Source: Parvularcula sp039198765
GTDB lineage: Bacteria > Pseudomonadota > Alphaproteobacteria > Caulobacterales > Parvularculaceae
Direction: 5' to 3'
Length of the DNA: 27,858 bases
NCBI GenBank assembly: GCA_039198765.1
Contig: JBCCTF010000035.1
Span: 1-27,858, forward strand
Shown: positions 16,767-23,490 of the stretch, one piece after another
Numbering within the stretch: the first letter of the stretch is position 1
Layout: each line of letters starts with the position of its first letter
Made by a program: the position numbers and the translations under genes
The notes under the pieces: model-generated
Told to the model about the DNA's origin: nothing
Database searches by the model: none
The model's input: the letters and a program-made list of their open reading frames with translations, nothing else

Positions 16767-17246
16767 TCACCCGCGTATGATCGTCCTTGGGTCTGATGCG
16801 TCCTCCACCGTTCCTTCGGGCATTTCACCCACCTCGGCGGGACCGCCCTGAGCGACGGCGCTGGCCCACGCCACGCGCCGCTCCGCGAAGTCCACCACCA
16901 TCGCCGCGAGGCGCTGGCTGTCGAGCCCGCTGACGGGCAGGACGCTGAAGAGCGTGATTTCTTCGCTCAATGCATCGAGGCCGAGGTAGATGCCCCCGGT
17001 AAAGGGCCACATATTGTTCACGCGGAGAGCGAAGGCATAGAACGAGGCGCTCTTGTCCGGTGGTGGACTGCCGAGGTCCGAGGAAAAGATCAGGCAGTCG
17101 CGGTCATGGTCCGGCTCAATCGTGATCTGAGCGGCTTCGAGCACGATCTGCCACGCCTCCCGATCCTCGGTCTCGGCAATCATCGCCTCACCGAGGATCG
17201 GACCGATATCGGCAAGCTGCTCCGTGAACTCTGCAGTATCGATCAT
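16767..17246 (-). CDS. CesT-type class I T3SS chaperone (probable effector chaperone)
   Basis: This 159-residue acidic protein has class I chaperone features: an N-terminal helix (FTEQLADIGPILGEAMIAET), strands around ITIEPDHDRDCLIFSSDLGS and YAFALRVNNMWPFTGGIYLG, and a C-terminal helix (SQRLAAMVVDFAERRVAWAS). It has an ATG preceded by a G-rich ribosome-binding site 31 nt after the YopD-like gene and is followed by two paralogous probable effectors. It therefore probably binds the N-terminal region of one or both of them. Family membership is judged from pattern only. Confidence 0.75.
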   Translation of the reverse strand: MIDTAEFTEQLADIGPILGEAMIAETEDREAWQIVLEAAQITIEPDHDRDCLIFSSDLGSPPPDKSASFYAFALRVNNMWPFTGGIYLGLDALSEEITLFSVLPVSGLDSQRLAAMVVDFAERRVAWASAVAQGGPAEVGEMPEGTVEDASDPRTIIRG

Positions 17247-17277
17247 GGCGTTGTCCCCCGTTCCATCGTTGTCTCGT

Positions 17278-18021
17278 TCAGCTCATATCGGCGGCTTTGT
17301 TCAGGCCGCCGATATAGCTTGAGCCCGCTCCAGCCAGATCCGAGTTCATCTTGTTCATCATGTCGAGCACATCGTGCATGAAGGACTGGAGATCGCTCTG
17401 GAAGCTCTCGTCCTCCGACATCTGAGCGTTGATGATGCCCTGTTTGCCCTGATGGTCGGCGTCGATCTTGCCTTTGATGCCGTCGACCGCGCCACCAAGC
17501 GCACCGCCAAGGCCGTTCAGCGGCAGCGTAAGCCCGCTCAGGTCATTCGTATTGCCGGATGTGCAGGCTGTCGCACCCGCCGCCGCCTGGAAGGCACTGT
17601 TCACGACCGCGCTTCCGATCGCCATGCCGAAATCCTGCCAGCCCTGCTTCACAAGGTCTGCCGCTAGGTCTTTGGCATGCTGCATGTGCTGGGTACGCAT
17701 GTCGACATTTTGCTTGGTTGCCGATGCGTGGAGATCCTTCATCACGACATGCAACTGGGCCACGAGGCTATTGTAGAGGTCGATCATCTGATCGGACTTC
17801 TTCCAGTTCTCACCAAAGAAACTCGGGAGCTTGCCGGATGCCGTCGCGCTCTCACATCCATGCGAGCCACCTTGCGTCGTCCCCACGCCCCCTTGGTGGC
17901 TGGTCGTCAGCTCCGTATTCGCAGTGTTGCCGACATTCTGCGTGTTGTTAACGTTATCTACGTTGTTGATTTGGGTATTATAGTTGTTGCTACCCGAGCC
18001 CACTCCGTCGACGCCGCCCAT
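17278..18021 (-). CDS. sctB: SctB, minor translocator (YopD-like)
   Basis: This 247-residue protein follows the YopB-like gene by 23 nt in the order tip, chaperone, major translocator, minor translocator, as lcrV-sycD-yopB-yopD. One weakly hydrophobic stretch is visible (about residues 130-153, FGMAIGSAVVNSAFQAAAGA) plus a Gly/Leu-rich segment (161-183), and the C-terminus holds amphipathic helices (about 200-232). Minor translocators insert with SctE into the host membrane and form the pore. The N-terminus (residues 8-35) is an unusual Asn-rich low-complexity segment. The start is supported by AGGAGA just upstream. Direct sequence identity to YopD is not obvious, so the call rests on order and architecture. 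Confidence 0.78.
   Translation of the reverse strand: MGGVDGVGSGSNNYNTQINNVDNVNNTQNVGNTANTELTTSHQGGVGTTQGGSHGCESATASGKLPSFFGENWKKSDQMIDLYNSLVAQLHVVMKDLHASATKQNVDMRTQHMQHAKDLAADLVKQGWQDFGMAIGSAVVNSAFQAAAGATACTSGNTNDLSGLTLPLNGLGGALGGAVDGIKGKIDADHQGKQGIINAQMSEDESFQSDLQSFMHDVLDMMNKMNSDLAGAGSSYIGGLNKAADMS
17917..18000 (-). repeat. Asn-rich low-complexity segment at the SctB N-terminus
   Basis: Residues 8-35 of SctB consist largely of Asn with Thr, Gln and Val, written in AAC/AAT codons. The DNA here is markedly richer in A and T than its surroundings. Confidence 0.6.
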
Positions 18022-18044
18022 TTCTCTTCTCCTATTAATTCTGA

Positions 18045-19454
18045 TCAGACCGCGCCGGTACCGGTGTTACCGATCCCCTGGGTGATCTTGGTTTCAGATT
18101 GATAGACTGACTCGTCTACTTTGATCGGGATCGACATGGCATTCGAGAAGTCCTCCATGATCTTCTTGAGCTGGTCGGCCATATCGTTGAGCGCGCTTTC
18201 GTCCGCGCCCTGATCGGCCAGGATGAGCTTCAGCTCGGACTTCAGGTCGGCGATCTGCTTGTCGATCTCGGCAATGGTCATCTTGTTCCCGAACGAGGCA
18301 CCGGCGGTTGCGATCTGGCCGAGGCCTGAGGCCCGCTTGATCCCATCGGCGGCTTTGTCGAGCTTCGTCTTCTCCGGCTCCGCCTCCTTTTCCACGACCT
18401 TTCCGTCTTTGCCGGTCTTCGCAGCGTGATCGACATCCTTGCCGGAGCCGCTCGCCTCCTTGGCCTTCGCCGCATCGTCTACGAGTTCGTCACCGCTCTT
18501 CAGGACCTCATCGCCACTCTTGAGAACCTCGTCGCCGACGCTCTCCACCTTCCCGAGATTGACGCTCTCGACCATGTCGTCGATCCGATTGACGAGGAGC
18601 TCGCTCGCCTCTTCCGGTGAATCGCAATCCGCCATTTGCTTGCCGAGTTTCAGGCAGTCCTTCATCAGGTCGTTTGCGGCATCGTCAGCGTTTTCGAGCA
18701 GCTCCTTCCCGCCGGCCACCAGGTCATCGGCCCCCTTCACCACCTGCTTGCCAATCTGGGCACCGGTCTTCACGGCATCGTCCGCCAGCTCGCTGGTGAC
18801 CTCCGCCACCGTGCTAACCTTCGCAGCTAGGATCGCGGTCACGACCTGAAACGCCATCAGCGAGTAGGTGAGCGCCTGGGCGCCCTTTGGATCCTTCTCC
18901 ATCATCTTCGCCATTGCCGGGCTGGAGCTCATCGCCTGAGCCGCGATCCCGGCCGCGAGCGAGACCGTCATGAGCGCAACGCCGGCGCTGGACAGCGTAC
19001 CGAGCGAGGCGGCCGTCACCAGCGCACCCAGCGCCGTGCCCAGCCAGCCGAGGATCTTGCCCACCTTCTGTTTCTTCTCGGCGTTCTGGTTTTGCGTGTT
19101 GACCTTCGCCTGCTGGTCCGCACGCATCTTGTTCAGATCCTTGATGCGCTTCTTGATTGCCTTGATGGCGTTCTCGGCCGACTTGCCACGCGTTTCTTGC
19201 AGCTTGGCTGAGAGAGTGGACACCATCAGCGCTACGGCACTCAGGGTCTGGGGCTTCTCCAGCTCGTGGAAAACCCCCGTATTGAGGGACTTGAGCGCCT
19301 CCTGCTTGCCAACCGTGAGGTCGGTATCGACCCCGGCGGCCTTCTTGGTCGGTGCGGTCGGTTTGGCGCCAGGCGGCGCGTTGATAGTCGGGTCGGAGGT
19401 CACCGGAATCGGTGTTCCCCCTCCCGATCCGATGTTGGTGTCCGAGCCGCTCAT
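18045..19454 (-). CDS. sctE: SctE, major translocator (YopB-like)
   Basis: This 469-residue protein has the layout of a YopB/IpaB-type pore-forming translocator: a polar N-terminus, a coiled coil (about 75-130, AIKAIKKRIKDLNKMRADQQ), a hydrophobic helical hairpin (about 133-175, ILGWLGTALGALVTAASLGT), a further hydrophobic segment (about 195-216), and a long charged helical C-terminus ending in another coiled coil (about 393-440). It starts one base after the SycD-like chaperone stop, with GGAG upstream, matching sycD-yopB order. A short tandem repeat (GDEVLKS) lies in the C-terminal part. Length compares with YopB at about 400 aa. Confidence 0.85.
   Translation of the reverse strand: MSGSDTNIGSGGGTPIPVTSDPTINAPPGAKPTAPTKKAAGVDTDLTVGKQEALKSLNTGVFHELEKPQTLSAVALMVSTLSAKLQETRGKSAENAIKAIKKRIKDLNKMRADQQAKVNTQNQNAEKKQKVGKILGWLGTALGALVTAASLGTLSSAGVALMTVSLAAGIAAQAMSSSPAMAKMMEKDPKGAQALTYSLMAFQVVTAILAAKVSTVAEVTSELADDAVKTGAQIGKQVVKGADDLVAGGKELLENADDAANDLMKDCLKLGKQMADCDSPEEASELLVNRIDDMVESVNLGKVESVGDEVLKSGDEVLKSGDELVDDAAKAKEASGSGKDVDHAAKTGKDGKVVEKEAEPEKTKLDKAADGIKRASGLGQIATAGASFGNKMTIAEIDKQIADLKSELKLILADQGADESALNDMADQLKKIMEDFSNAMSIPIKVDESVYQSETKITQGIGNTGTGAV
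18474..18536 (-). repeat. Three tandem 7-residue repeats in SctE
   Basis: Residues 307-327 read GDEVLKS, GDEVLKS, GDELVDD. The two exact protein copies differ slightly at DNA level, so this is either an old slippage product or selected at protein level. Confidence 0.75.
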
Positions 19455-19455
19455 C

Positions 19456-19989
19456 TCACGTCTCCTCGCCGATCAGCTCGAGCAGCGTTTCTGCCTTGGC
19501 TCGGAGCTTGGCATGAGCGGCGTCGGAGCCGGCGTTCTCGATGGCGAGTTCCAGGGCCGCGCGCGCCCGCCCGCCATCGCCAAGCTTCATCAGGCTGTCC
19601 GCGGCCTGCAACGGCGGCTCCGGGTTGCCCGGCGCCATCATCGCCGCCATCGAGTAGGCCATCACGGCCGTCTCGTATTGCTCACGGTTGAACCGGGCGG
19701 CGCCGAGCGCCATCCAGTACTTCCGCTCGCGGTGCTCCATAGTGCAGACGAGCGCAAAGATCTTCTCCGCCTCCTCGTAGCGCCCGGCCTGAAACTGGCT
19801 GAAGCCAAGCGCGTACATGCTCTCGATCTCGTCGTCGCTCAGGCCTTGGATATCGCGCATCGCGGTCGTCCCGGTGAAGAGGCCGACGAAAGCGTCGCCG
19901 ACCCCCTCGGGATCTCCCTCGGGCACCTTTCCGGTGCGCACGAGAGCTTCCCTGATGTGCTCCTCGGTGAGCTCTTGTGTCCCGTCCAT
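19456..19989 (-). CDS. SctG/SycD-like class II TPR chaperone for the translocators
   Basis: This 177-residue protein carries SycD/LcrH-type TPR repeats: DEIESMYALGFSQFQAGRYE, FALVCTMEHRERKYWMALGA, ARFNREQYETAVMAYSMAAM, PEPPLQAADSLMKLGDGGRA. Class II chaperones bind both translocators in the cytoplasm and often feed back on gene expression. I chose the ATG at 19989 because AAGGAGG lies about 8 nt upstream; an ATG at 20028 is in frame but lies inside the end of the tip gene. It sits between the tip gene and sctE, as lcrH does between lcrV and yopB. Family assignment is secure. Confidence 0.92.
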   Translation of the reverse strand: MDGTQELTEEHIREALVRTGKVPEGDPEGVGDAFVGLFTGTTAMRDIQGLSDDEIESMYALGFSQFQAGRYEEAEKIFALVCTMEHRERKYWMALGAARFNREQYETAVMAYSMAAMMAPGNPEPPLQAADSLMKLGDGGRARAALELAIENAGSDAAHAKLRAKAETLLELIGEET

Positions 19990-20017
19990 GGTCCGGCCCT
20001 CCTTCTTTGCTTCAGGC

Positions 20018-22552
20018 TTACTGGCCAAGGTTCCGGGCGATGCTCTGCAGCATCGAGTTCCACTTCGACAGGAAGTTCGTCAGCATGTTGACGGAGGTGG
20101 AGTACTTGTCCATCGCCTGCTGGAGCCGGGTCATCGAGAGCTGGCTGTCCGAAGACAGGCTTTCCGAGTGCGAGTTCAACGAGGACCGCAGGTTGTCGAG
20201 GTCCGCTGCACTCATCTTCTTCGGGTCGACCCCATCGCCGAGCTTGATGTCGTTCTGCGACATGTAGTCGGTTAGCTTCATGGTCTTGCCGCTGATCGGA
20301 TCGTCGAAGGTCGTGCCCGAGATATCGACAGTCTTGTCCTTCGCAGGGGCAGCCGGAAGCTTGTCGATCGCAGCCTGGACCGTCTTGATCTGGTCATTCT
20401 TGGCCTGGACCTGCTTACCGTAGGTGCGGACCGTCTTGTCCAGTGCCTCGCAGCGACCCTGCATCACCTCGAACATCAAGGACCCGAGATCCATGGTGTC
20501 GAGATCAGAGTAGCCCTGTTCCTTAAGGCCCGAGGGCGTCACCTCCACACCGTCGGTCCAAGGATTACCGATGACCCCATCGTTGTCTTGGTCCTTGTTG
20601 AACTTCTTCTCGGCGGCCCAGTTCGCCACATTGGCCGGATCGGCCTCTGCGTTCGTCTGCGAGTGGACGATCGCGGAGTAGACCACCTGCTTGTCGGTGG
20701 GGGTGATGTTGGAGTCCTTGAGGTGCGAGTTGAGCAAGTTCGCTTGCTTCACCGATAGCGTGCCGTTGGCCATCGCGGTTTGAAGCGTATTGATGTCGTT
20801 CACACCCAGGCCATCCATGTTCGACAGCGCCGTCGACGCCATGTCGGCCGTGACTTTGACAACCTTCTTGTCTCCGGTGCCCTCAGAACGACTGTTCTGG
20901 ATCGAGTTCTCGATCGCTTGCTTCAGGGTCTGTTTGTCGTCGTCGGAAAGATTCGTGTCGTCGACGTGGTCAAGCAAGAGCGAGATCTGGGAAGGCGACA
21001 GCGAGTTGCCTTTGATTGCAGTCGTAAGCGCGGTTTTCTGCTCGGCGGATAGGCCAGTCGTGTTGTCGAGCGCGCTCTTGATCTCCGCGTCCGAGATCTG
21101 GACCAGCTCCTTGAACTCATGAAGCGGATCGTCGCTGTTGACGTTGCTGTCACTATTGCTGCTGCTATCGGCACCTGCCGGCGTGTAGTCGGCATTCTTG
21201 TCCACCGAAAGCTGGTTCAGGTACAAGCGCGAGGGCGCGTCGGCCGGGTTCTTCCCGCCGAGGGCGGCGAAGAGGATCGCGGCATTGTCGATCCCGGACA
21301 CCGCGCTGTCGGGCACCTTCGCCGTGGTCTTGGACTCGGTCTTGAAAGTGTCGACGAACGTGTCGTCGGCGGCGATCATCGACGGGTCGCTCTTCAGCTT
21401 TGTCAGCAACGCTTCGTTCGCAGCGTCCATTTTGCCGCTCACCATGCCCTTGAACAGTGCTTCCTTCTCCGCCGCGGTGAGTTTCCCAGTGCCCGAGATC
21501 ATCTGGTAAAGAACCTCGATCTTCGTCTGGTCAGCCGCCGAGACGTTGAGGTGCTTGTTGCTCATGAACCCCGCAGCGAGCGCCGGGACGTCCGGCGTTG
21601 TTTGCGACAGACCCATCTCCATCGCGCCGGTTTTCTTCTGCTCGACGTTCGCTGCGTTGAGAGCGAGCTTCTTGAAGACGCCCATGAAGTTAGTGAGATC
21701 GCTCCCGCTCAGCTCGCCGAAGTTGTTGCCCTTCTTGCTCAGCGAGAGCCAGGTTCCGAAGTCGTTGCGATCGAGCGAATCGGTATCGACAGTGACGGTA
21801 GGATCGATGACGCTTGCCAGGAAGTCGCTGCCGGTCGGGTCAGCCATGCCAAGCGCCTTGATCGTGTCGCTGTCGGCATTCTTGAGCAGCGCCACCGCGC
21901 TCCTCGCCTTGTCGCTGATGCTACCCCAACTTGACGAGATATCCTTGAGGTCGTCATTTCCGGCGGCGTAGTTCCCACCACGCTGGTTGTACTTTGCCGA
22001 GACTGAGGCGCTCGTGTCGTCGAACTGATCGGCGATGTAGCGCTGCTGATCCCTCGGCAGGTTGCAGTAGTTCTTCATCGCGGTCTTGATGTCGCCCTCG
22101 CTCATGCCGAGCCCAGTGCGCATGCCGCTCAGCACGCTCAGGAAATCAGCCTGGCTCTGGGTCAGACCGTCGCCGCCCACCATTTTCTGATAGGAACTCG
22201 GCGGCAGGAAATTGAGAATGTCGCCGCGGCCACCCAAGTCACCGTGCTTTCCGCTGCCGATGGTATCCCCTTGCCGCTTGTCCGTAAGCGAGCCCTGGGC
22301 GACCCATTCTTTCTGAGCACCACCTTTATAGTAGTCGTTGTACTCGGTCAGATTCTTCAGATCGGGATAGTTCCCTGCCTTAAATTCTTTAATGTAATTG
22401 TCGATGTTAGCTTTGTCACCGACGACAATCTCTTTGGACTTGTTCAGGACCCAGTCCATCTCGGACTTGCCGTCCTTGTGGTACATCCTCGTCCGGAAAT
22501 CGACGGTAGCGGTGAGGCCAGTGGCGGTGTTGCTGACGGTTTCGTTGCTCAT
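20018..22552 (-). CDS. sctA: SctA, oversized LcrV-type needle tip protein
   Basis: This 844-residue protein occupies the lcrV position between an LcrG-like gene and the SycD-like chaperone. Its C-terminal third has LcrV architecture: a first coiled-coil helix (about 687-732), a short mixed region (about 741-772, TVDISGTTFDDPISGKTMKL), and a final coiled coil (about 800-843) ending NMLTNFLSKWNSMLQSIARN, which compares with the LcrV ending ALNRFIQKYDSVMQRLL. Ahead of it are two clear 60-residue tandem repeats (491-550 and 572-631) with a weaker third (about 346-397), a Ser/Asn/Asp-rich linker (about 461-475), and an EF-hand-like loop (654-665). LcrV and PcrV are only about 290-330 aa. There is no signal peptide. 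A role as tip protein is inferred from order and C-terminus. Confidence 0.78.
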   Translation of the reverse strand: MSNETVSNTATGLTATVDFRTRMYHKDGKSEMDWVLNKSKEIVVGDKANIDNYIKEFKAGNYPDLKNLTEYNDYYKGGAQKEWVAQGSLTDKRQGDTIGSGKHGDLGGRGDILNFLPPSSYQKMVGGDGLTQSQADFLSVLSGMRTGLGMSEGDIKTAMKNYCNLPRDQQRYIADQFDDTSASVSAKYNQRGGNYAAGNDDLKDISSSWGSISDKARSAVALLKNADSDTIKALGMADPTGSDFLASVIDPTVTVDTDSLDRNDFGTWLSLSKKGNNFGELSGSDLTNFMGVFKKLALNAANVEQKKTGAMEMGLSQTTPDVPALAAGFMSNKHLNVSAADQTKIEVLYQMISGTGKLTAAEKEALFKGMVSGKMDAANEALLTKLKSDPSMIAADDTFVDTFKTESKTTAKVPDSAVSGIDNAAILFAALGGKNPADAPSRLYLNQLSVDKNADYTPAGADSSSNSDSNVNSDDPLHEFKELVQISDAEIKSALDNTTGLSAEQKTALTTAIKGNSLSPSQISLLLDHVDDTNLSDDDKQTLKQAIENSIQNSRSEGTGDKKVVKVTADMASTALSNMDGLGVNDINTLQTAMANGTLSVKQANLLNSHLKDSNITPTDKQVVYSAIVHSQTNAEADPANVANWAAEKKFNKDQDNDGVIGNPWTDGVEVTPSGLKEQGYSDLDTMDLGSLMFEVMQGRCEALDKTVRTYGKQVQAKNDQIKTVQAAIDKLPAAPAKDKTVDISGTTFDDPISGKTMKLTDYMSQNDIKLGDGVDPKKMSAADLDNLRSSLNSHSESLSSDSQLSMTRLQQAMDKYSTSVNMLTNFLSKWNSMLQSIARNLGQ
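20558..20593 (-). other. EF-hand-like calcium-binding loop in the tip protein
   Basis: Residues 654-665 read DQDNDGVIGNPW, matching positions 1, 3, 5, 6 and 8 of the EF-hand loop (D-x-D-x-D-G-x-I). The usual Glu at position 12 is Trp, so binding may be weak or noncanonical. Confidence 0.55.
20660..21082 (-). repeat. Tandem 60-residue protein repeats within the tip gene
   Basis: The segments coding for residues 491-550 (20903-21082) and 572-631 (20660-20839) align without gaps with about 22 of 60 identical residues. Shared landmarks are A-L-x-x-N, G-L, T-A-(I/M), L-S-x-x-Q, L-L, D-x-N-(L/I), D-K-Q and A-I. The DNA copies have diverged, so the duplication is old. Confidence 0.75.
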
Positions 22553-22577
22553 GGTTCTCTCCTACTGGTCTGGCATT

Positions 22578-22624
22578 GCGCATCTGCGCGACTTGGTCCG
22601 GGAAGCGGGCCAGCGTGCTGGCCC
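22578..22624. repeat. Two inverted repeats between the LcrG-like and tip genes
   Basis: GCGCA-TC-TGCGC (22578-22589) and GGGCCAGC-GT-GCTGGCCC (22607-22624) are perfect palindromes in the 79 bp between the two genes. The second could form a strong mRNA hairpin just after the LcrG-like stop, such as an attenuator or a processing/stability element. There is no T-tract to make it a standard terminator. Confidence 0.5.
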
Positions 22625-22631
22625 TGCTGGA

Positions 22632-22901
22632 TCAGAGCCTGAGACGCGTCTTGTGCTTTTTCGGCGCTTCCTCGGGCTCGACGATGAGGCCGTCGTCGGT
22701 TCCGCGCGCCATTTTGGCCATCACATCGGTGAGGCCGCTCATGCGGGCGCGCTCGGCCATCTTCGCCGAGGAGATGTTGTGGGATGAGAGCTCGGCCTGG
22801 CGCTGGTCGCGCATCGCATCGAGCTTCTTGAGGATTTCGTCGACCTCGTGCGAGCGCTTGTCGAGCTCGCTCATCTCTTCCGGAGCAGGCTTGTCAGACA
22901 T
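22632..22901 (-). CDS. LcrG-like small cytoplasmic regulator / tip chaperone
   Basis: This 89-residue, highly charged helical protein (DKRSHEVDEILKKLDAMRDQ, ISSAKMAERARMSGLTDVMA) ends in a basic tail (PKKHKTRLRL). It opens the translocator operon immediately before the tip gene, as lcrG precedes lcrV. LcrG (about 95 aa) binds LcrV and blocks secretion from the cytoplasmic side. The ATG at 22901 has GGAGGG upstream. Sequence resemblance to LcrG is weak, so the name is positional. Confidence 0.6.
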   Translation of the reverse strand: MSDKPAPEEMSELDKRSHEVDEILKKLDAMRDQRQAELSSHNISSAKMAERARMSGLTDVMAKMARGTDDGLIVEPEEAPKKHKTRLRL

Positions 22902-23034
22902 GGATCCCTCCTAGTTGCGCCGGGGTCGGTAAGCCGACCGCCACTCGGATATGCCCATTGCGGGCCGCCCAGTCCTGACGAGATTATGACTGTCCAAGTG
23001 CGGAGAGGATTTCCGACCTCCTTGATTTCTGTTT
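22902..23034 (-). promoter_or_regulatory. Upstream region of the translocator/effector operon
   Basis: This 133-bp gap precedes the LcrG-like gene. Read on the minus strand it contains ATCTCGTC (22977-22984) and GCAATGGG (22954-22961), the same pair in the same order as upstream of sctW. Between that pair and the start codon lies a perfect inverted repeat GGTCGG-TAAG-CCGACC (22924-22939), which could be an operator or a leader hairpin. Read-through from the kinase gene upstream is also possible. Confidence 0.5.
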
Positions 23035-23490
23035 TCAGTCTTCCTGACGAATAAATGCGTGCACACTGTTCCGATTAGTGTGACGCACGTAACAGAGGTG
23101 TGTCGAAAGTGCCTGGATCAGGCGAAGTCCGTGACCACCCGGCCGGTCGGGATTGGGGATCGGTACATTCTCCGGGTCAGTGGGATCGAAGGCGGGGCCA
23201 GGATAAGAGATCTTGATCGCCGCCTCGTCGGCCACCGCGCGAAGGCGGAGTGATGCGCTAACGCCCTCACCGGCATGGGAGAGCACATTGGCTGTGAGCT
23301 CTTCCATGACCAGAAGGGCTCGGCGGCGAAGACGATCGCTCGCGCCCGTCGCTTCCAGGGCATCGGAGAAAGCCGTCAGGAGCCGCCCGAGATCAGCGAG
23401 CCCGCTGACCTTCTCATCAAGCTCGATCCCTCCGGTTTCGCTATCCAATCTTGTGCCTCGCTGCAGGGCTTTCGGAGCGAACCGTGCCAC
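23035..23490 (-). CDS. HATPase_c serine kinase / anti-sigma factor (RsbW/BtrW-like)
   Basis: This 151-residue single-domain protein of the GHKL ATPase fold shows the N-box (LLVMEELTANVLSHAG, residues 59-74, with Glu64 and Asn68), a G1-like box (ISYPGPAFDP, 94-103) and a G2 box (RPGGHGLRLI, 116-125). RsbW-type kinases phosphorylate a STAS antagonist and sequester a sigma factor or other target. It is the likely partner of the STAS protein at 6131. Oddly, the adenine-contacting Asp of the D-x-G motif is Tyr96 here. The start is GTG at 23490 with no ribosome-binding site; a TTG in frame at residue 15 is an alternative. It faces away from the YscB-sctD operon. Confidence 0.85.
   Translation of the reverse strand: MARFAPKALQRGTRLDSETGGIELDEKVSGLADLGRLLTAFSDALEATGASDRLRRRALLVMEELTANVLSHAGEGVSASLRLRAVADEAAIKISYPGPAFDPTDPENVPIPNPDRPGGHGLRLIQALSTHLCYVRHTNRNSVHAFIRQED

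Noticed and set aside
18474..18536. Tandem repeat in sctE as a CRISPR or phase-variation repeat
   Set aside because: Only two and a half in-frame 21-bp copies with mismatches; too short and imperfect for either.
19990..20028. Upstream start for the SycD-like chaperone
   Set aside because: A strong AAGGAGG precedes the ATG at 19989, while the earlier ATG lies inside the tip gene without a comparable site.
18970..20091. Long plus-strand open frame (373 codons) opposite sctE and the chaperone gene
   Set aside because: It is antisense to two well-supported genes, has no ribosome-binding site and a Ser/Pro/Arg-biased composition typical of GC-rich antisense frames.
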